Source of the DNA: Tardiphaga sp.
GTDB lineage: Bacteria > Pseudomonadota > Alphaproteobacteria > Rhizobiales > Xanthobacteraceae
Length of the DNA stretch: 7,207 nucleotides
Direction of reading: 5' to 3'
Assembly: GCA_014377915.1 (NCBI GenBank)
Contig: JACMOT010000418.1
Location: forward strand, 1 to 7,207
Part shown: positions 5,384 to 7,207 of the stretch, piece after piece
Numbering within the stretch: the first letter of the stretch is position 1
How the letters are laid out: each line of letters begins with the position of its first letter
Notes under the pieces: model-generated
What the model was told of the DNA's origin: nothing
The model's database searches: none
The model's input: the letters and a program-made list of their open reading frames with translations, nothing else
Translations under genes and position numbers: made by a program

Positions 5384-6802
5384 ATGAATCACCATCATGG
5401 GAGACTCGGCCTCGCCGCCAGGCGCGCGCTGCTCAATGGCACGGCGCTAGGCATCATCGGCTGCAGCGCTTTCGCTGTGGTCGGCGCGCGCGCCGAGTCC
5501 GTCCCGGAGGCGCTGGTCAAGGCCTACCAGTCCAACCCGCAATTGAACGCCGAGCGGGCGCGGCAGCGCGCTACCGACGAGAACGTGCCGCAGGCGATGG
5601 CCGGCTACCGCCCGCAGGTCAACGCCACGCTGAGTTATGGCTTGCAGGCCGTACGCAACCTGCTGGTGGACAACACCATCGCTGGCGCGACGCTGAAGCC
5701 GTGGACGATCGGCGTCACCGTGACGCAAACGCTCTATAACGGCAACAAGACCGCGAACAGCGTTCGCGTCGCCGAATTGCAGGTCAAGTCCGGCCGCGAG
5801 GCGCTGCGCAATGTCGGCCAGGGCGTGCTGCTCGACGCTGTGATCGCCTATACCAATGTGTTGGCCAACCAGTCGCTGGTCGAAGCGCAGCGCGCCAACG
5901 TCACCTCGCTGAAGGAGACGCTGGGCATCGCCCAGAAGCGGCTCAATGCCGGCGACGTCACGCCGACCGATACGTCGCAGGCCGAAGCCCGCCTCGCGCG
6001 CGGCCAGGCCGATCTCAACGCCGCCGAAGTCAATTACGCCATCAGCCAGGCCACCTACGCCCAGGTGATCGGCAACGCGCCGTCGCGCCTGAGCCCGGCC
6101 GAGCCGATGGACCGGCTGCTGCCGCGCGGCCGCGACGAGGCGCTCAACCAGGCTTTTCGCGCGCATCCCGCCGTGATCGCCGCCAGCTTCGACGTCGATG
6201 TCGCCACCACCACCATCAAGGTCACCGAAAGCACGCTGCTGCCGACCATTACCCTGCAGGGCAGCGCCAGCCGCTCCAAGGACAATGATCCGACGCTGGG
6301 GACTTTCGGCACCGACCAGGCCTCGATCATCGGCCAGTTGAACGCGCCGATCTATGATGGCGGCCTCGCCGCCGCGCAGACGCGGCAGGCCAAGGAACTG
6401 TCCTCGGTGAGCCGGCTGGTGCTGGACCAGGTGCGCACCCAGGCCCGCACGGCTGCGACCGGCGCGTGGGTGTCCAACGAAGGCGCCAAGACCGCGGTGA
6501 CCGCCGCCGAGGCTGAAGTCCGCTCCGCCGGCGTGGCGTTGGCCGGCGTGCAACGCGAAGCCGCCGGTGGCCAGCGCACCACGGTCGACGTGCTGAACGC
6601 ACAGCAGGATCTGGTATCCGCGAAAGCCCGGCTGATCGGCGCGCAGCGCGACCGCGTCATCGCCTCCTATGCGCTGCTCAGCGCGGTCGGCAAGCTCGAC
6701 GTGCAGACGCTCGGGCTGAACACCCCGGACTATCTGCCGGAAGTGCATTATCACCAGGTCCGCGACGCCTGGCACGGGTTGCGCACGCCGTCGGGGCAAT
6801 AG
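5384..6802 (+). CDS. tolC: TolC-family outer membrane efflux/secretion channel
   Basis: The 472-residue product is a TolC-type outer membrane protein, the trimeric channel-tunnel that links type I secretion or efflux pumps to the outside. ATG 5384 is chosen because it gives a signal peptide (charged N-terminus, hydrophobic core, cleavage after ARA, residue 37). The in-frame ATG at 5285 would add 33 uncharacteristic residues. Two OEP repeats are visible, each starting with an EAL-type helix: VPEALVKAYQSNPQL and RDEALNQAFRAHPAV. The signature LNAGDVTPTDTSQAEARLA (about 188-206) is repeated as AAGGQRTTVDVLNAQQDLV (about 393-411). The strand entry PIYDGG lies near 322-327. These are hallmarks of the type I secretion TolC subfamily. 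Cys27 in the signal region (IIGC) resembles a lipobox, but the ARA site fits the family better. No ABC transporter or adaptor gene is adjacent, so the pump partner is unknown. Confidence 0.93.
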   Translation: MNHHHGRLGLAARRALLNGTALGIIGCSAFAVVGARAESVPEALVKAYQSNPQLNAERARQRATDENVPQAMAGYRPQVNATLSYGLQAVRNLLVDNTIAGATLKPWTIGVTVTQTLYNGNKTANSVRVAELQVKSGREALRNVGQGVLLDAVIAYTNVLANQSLVEAQRANVTSLKETLGIAQKRLNAGDVTPTDTSQAEARLARGQADLNAAEVNYAISQATYAQVIGNAPSRLSPAEPMDRLLPRGRDEALNQAFRAHPAVIAASFDVDVATTTIKVTESTLLPTITLQGSASRSKDNDPTLGTFGTDQASIIGQLNAPIYDGGLAAAQTRQAKELSSVSRLVLDQVRTQARTAATGAWVSNEGAKTAVTAAEAEVRSAGVALAGVQREAAGGQRTTVDVLNAQQDLVSAKARLIGAQRDRVIASYALLSAVGKLDVQTLGLNTPDYLPEVHYHQVRDAWHGLRTPSGQ

Positions 6803-6809
6803 CCAGCTG

Positions 6810-6821
6810 ATATCCGGATAT
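6810..6821. other. 12-bp perfect palindrome ATATCCGGATAT after tolC
   Basis: It lies eight bases beyond the tolC stop and 11 bases before the terminator-like hairpin. It may be part of the 3' end structure or a protein-binding site; nothing in the sequence decides between these. Confidence 0.35.
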
Positions 6822-6832
6822 AAATGAAACGC

Positions 6833-6860
6833 CGCCCGGCACGAAGGCTTGCGCCGGGCG
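6833..6860 (+). terminator. Probable terminator hairpin after tolC
   Basis: CGCCCGGC and GCCGGGCG form an 8-bp GC stem around a 12-base loop, 30 bases beyond the stop codon. There is no T-run, so an intrinsic terminator is only suggested by position and stability. Confidence 0.45.
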
Positions 6861-7027
6861 CTAAGCTGTTCGACGCGGATGGTTCGCGGCTTCGTGATGG
6901 CACCGCTCAAATCCTGGCATGAAAATCATTGATCCCGGCCAGTTCCGGTTTTCCAGGCTCGCTGGTACCGCGTGTTGCCCAATAGCACCACGATAAATCC
7001 GTTTACCGCACCGCTGAGGGTATTCCT
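6861..7027. other. Intergenic region before the truncated exported-protein gene
   Basis: I see no supported gene here. The last 60 bases are less GC-rich and should contain the promoter of the next gene, but I cannot point to a convincing -35/-10 pair. TGAGGG at 7015-7020 is the ribosome binding site of that gene, seven bases before its ATG. Confidence 0.4.
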
Positions 7028-7207
7028 ATGCAGATCGCGGTTGCGCGCCTACCGGTCAAACGACTGCACGAAATACGTGCACCCTACCGGTACCGCTCCA
7101 TGAAGTTGCATTCATATACCACCTTGGCAAGCTTCGGGTGTTTTTTGGCATTTGCGTCGTTGGCGGGAGCGGCGTTTTTCCCTTCTGGCGCACATGCCCA
7201 GTCGGTA
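7028..7207 (+). CDS. Exported protein of unknown function, N-terminal fragment (3' end outside window)
   Basis: An open frame runs from ATG 7028 to the window edge (60 codons, no stop). TGAGGG lies seven bases upstream, which supports this start. The translation has a basic 24-residue leader (MQIAVARLPVKRLHEIRAPY and four more), then MKLHSYTTLAS, a hydrophobic core (FGCFLAFASLAGAAFF) and a signal-peptidase site AHA before QSV, so the mature protein would begin near residue 58. A second in-frame ATG at 7100 would give a conventional signal peptide but has no Shine-Dalgarno. If 7028 is correct, the signal peptide is unusually long (about 57 residues), a form seen in some large secreted or autotransporter proteins; that comparison is inference. 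The mature domain is outside the window and cannot be named. It follows tolC on the same strand, 225 bp downstream and beyond a probable terminator. Confidence 0.65.
   Translation, partial: MQIAVARLPVKRLHEIRAPYRYRSMKLHSYTTLASFGCFLAFASLAGAAFFPSGAHAQSV

Noticed and set aside
5453..5464. Lipobox-like IIGC in the tolC signal region
   Set aside because: The hydrophobic stretch continues past the Cys to an ARA cleavage site, and type I secretion TolC proteins are normally not lipoproteins.
5447..6910. 487-codon minus-strand open frame opposite tolC
   Set aside because: It is a shadow of the well-supported TolC-family gene, with no ribosome binding site or domain and the composition of a GC-rich antisense frame.
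6879..6932. 17-codon frame after tolC
   Set aside because: There is no Shine-Dalgarno, no conserved feature and no context.
7048..7091. Direct repeat CCTACCGGT twice within the start of the last gene
   Set aside because: The copies are short, lie in coding sequence and are not part of a larger repeat, so chance is the simplest explanation.

Overview
The window is GC-rich chromosomal DNA with the strong G/C third-codon bias and gene families of an alphaproteobacterium. The best fit is the Bradyrhizobium/Rhodopseudomonas group (Hyphomicrobiales). This is inferred from the ECF sigma/NrsF pair, the protein character and the codon use, not from a marker gene. I see no tRNA, rRNA, CRISPR array, insertion sequence or prophage gene.

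Layout: (1) 1-237 (+), the C-terminal end of a flavin-containing monooxygenase. (2) 234-1420 (-), a two-gene operon made of an ECF sigma factor (SigF/EcfF type) and its six-helix membrane anti-sigma factor (NrsF/OsrA type, formerly DUF1109), with start and stop codons overlapping. A sigma-type promoter candidate lies just upstream. (3) 1633-2283 (+), an exported or membrane-anchored protein of unknown function, transcribed divergently from the sigma factor. (4) 2370-3149 (+), an enoyl-CoA hydratase of the crotonase family. (5) 3209-5053 (-), an acetyl-CoA hydrolase/transferase family protein, convergent with the hydratase. (6) 5384-6802 (+), a TolC-family outer membrane channel of the type I secretion kind. 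(7) 7028 to the window end (+), the start of an exported protein cut off by the window edge.

Two themes appear: redox or envelope stress control (sigma factor with a two-cysteine membrane anti-sigma) and acyl-CoA metabolism (hydratase plus CoA transferase/hydrolase). The TolC-like channel and the truncated exported protein belong to the cell envelope. The coding genes are all from known families or are ordinary lineage-type hypotheticals, and I do not see a new multi-gene system.

The less expected material is between the genes. There are two overlapping, mutually exclusive perfect hairpins before the hydratase, three back-to-back hairpins filling the convergent gap at 3146-3208, and a 16-codon reading frame with a perfect Shine-Dalgarno followed by a GAAA-capped hairpin in the tolC leader. 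A 15-bp palindrome also overlaps the likely sigma-factor promoter.
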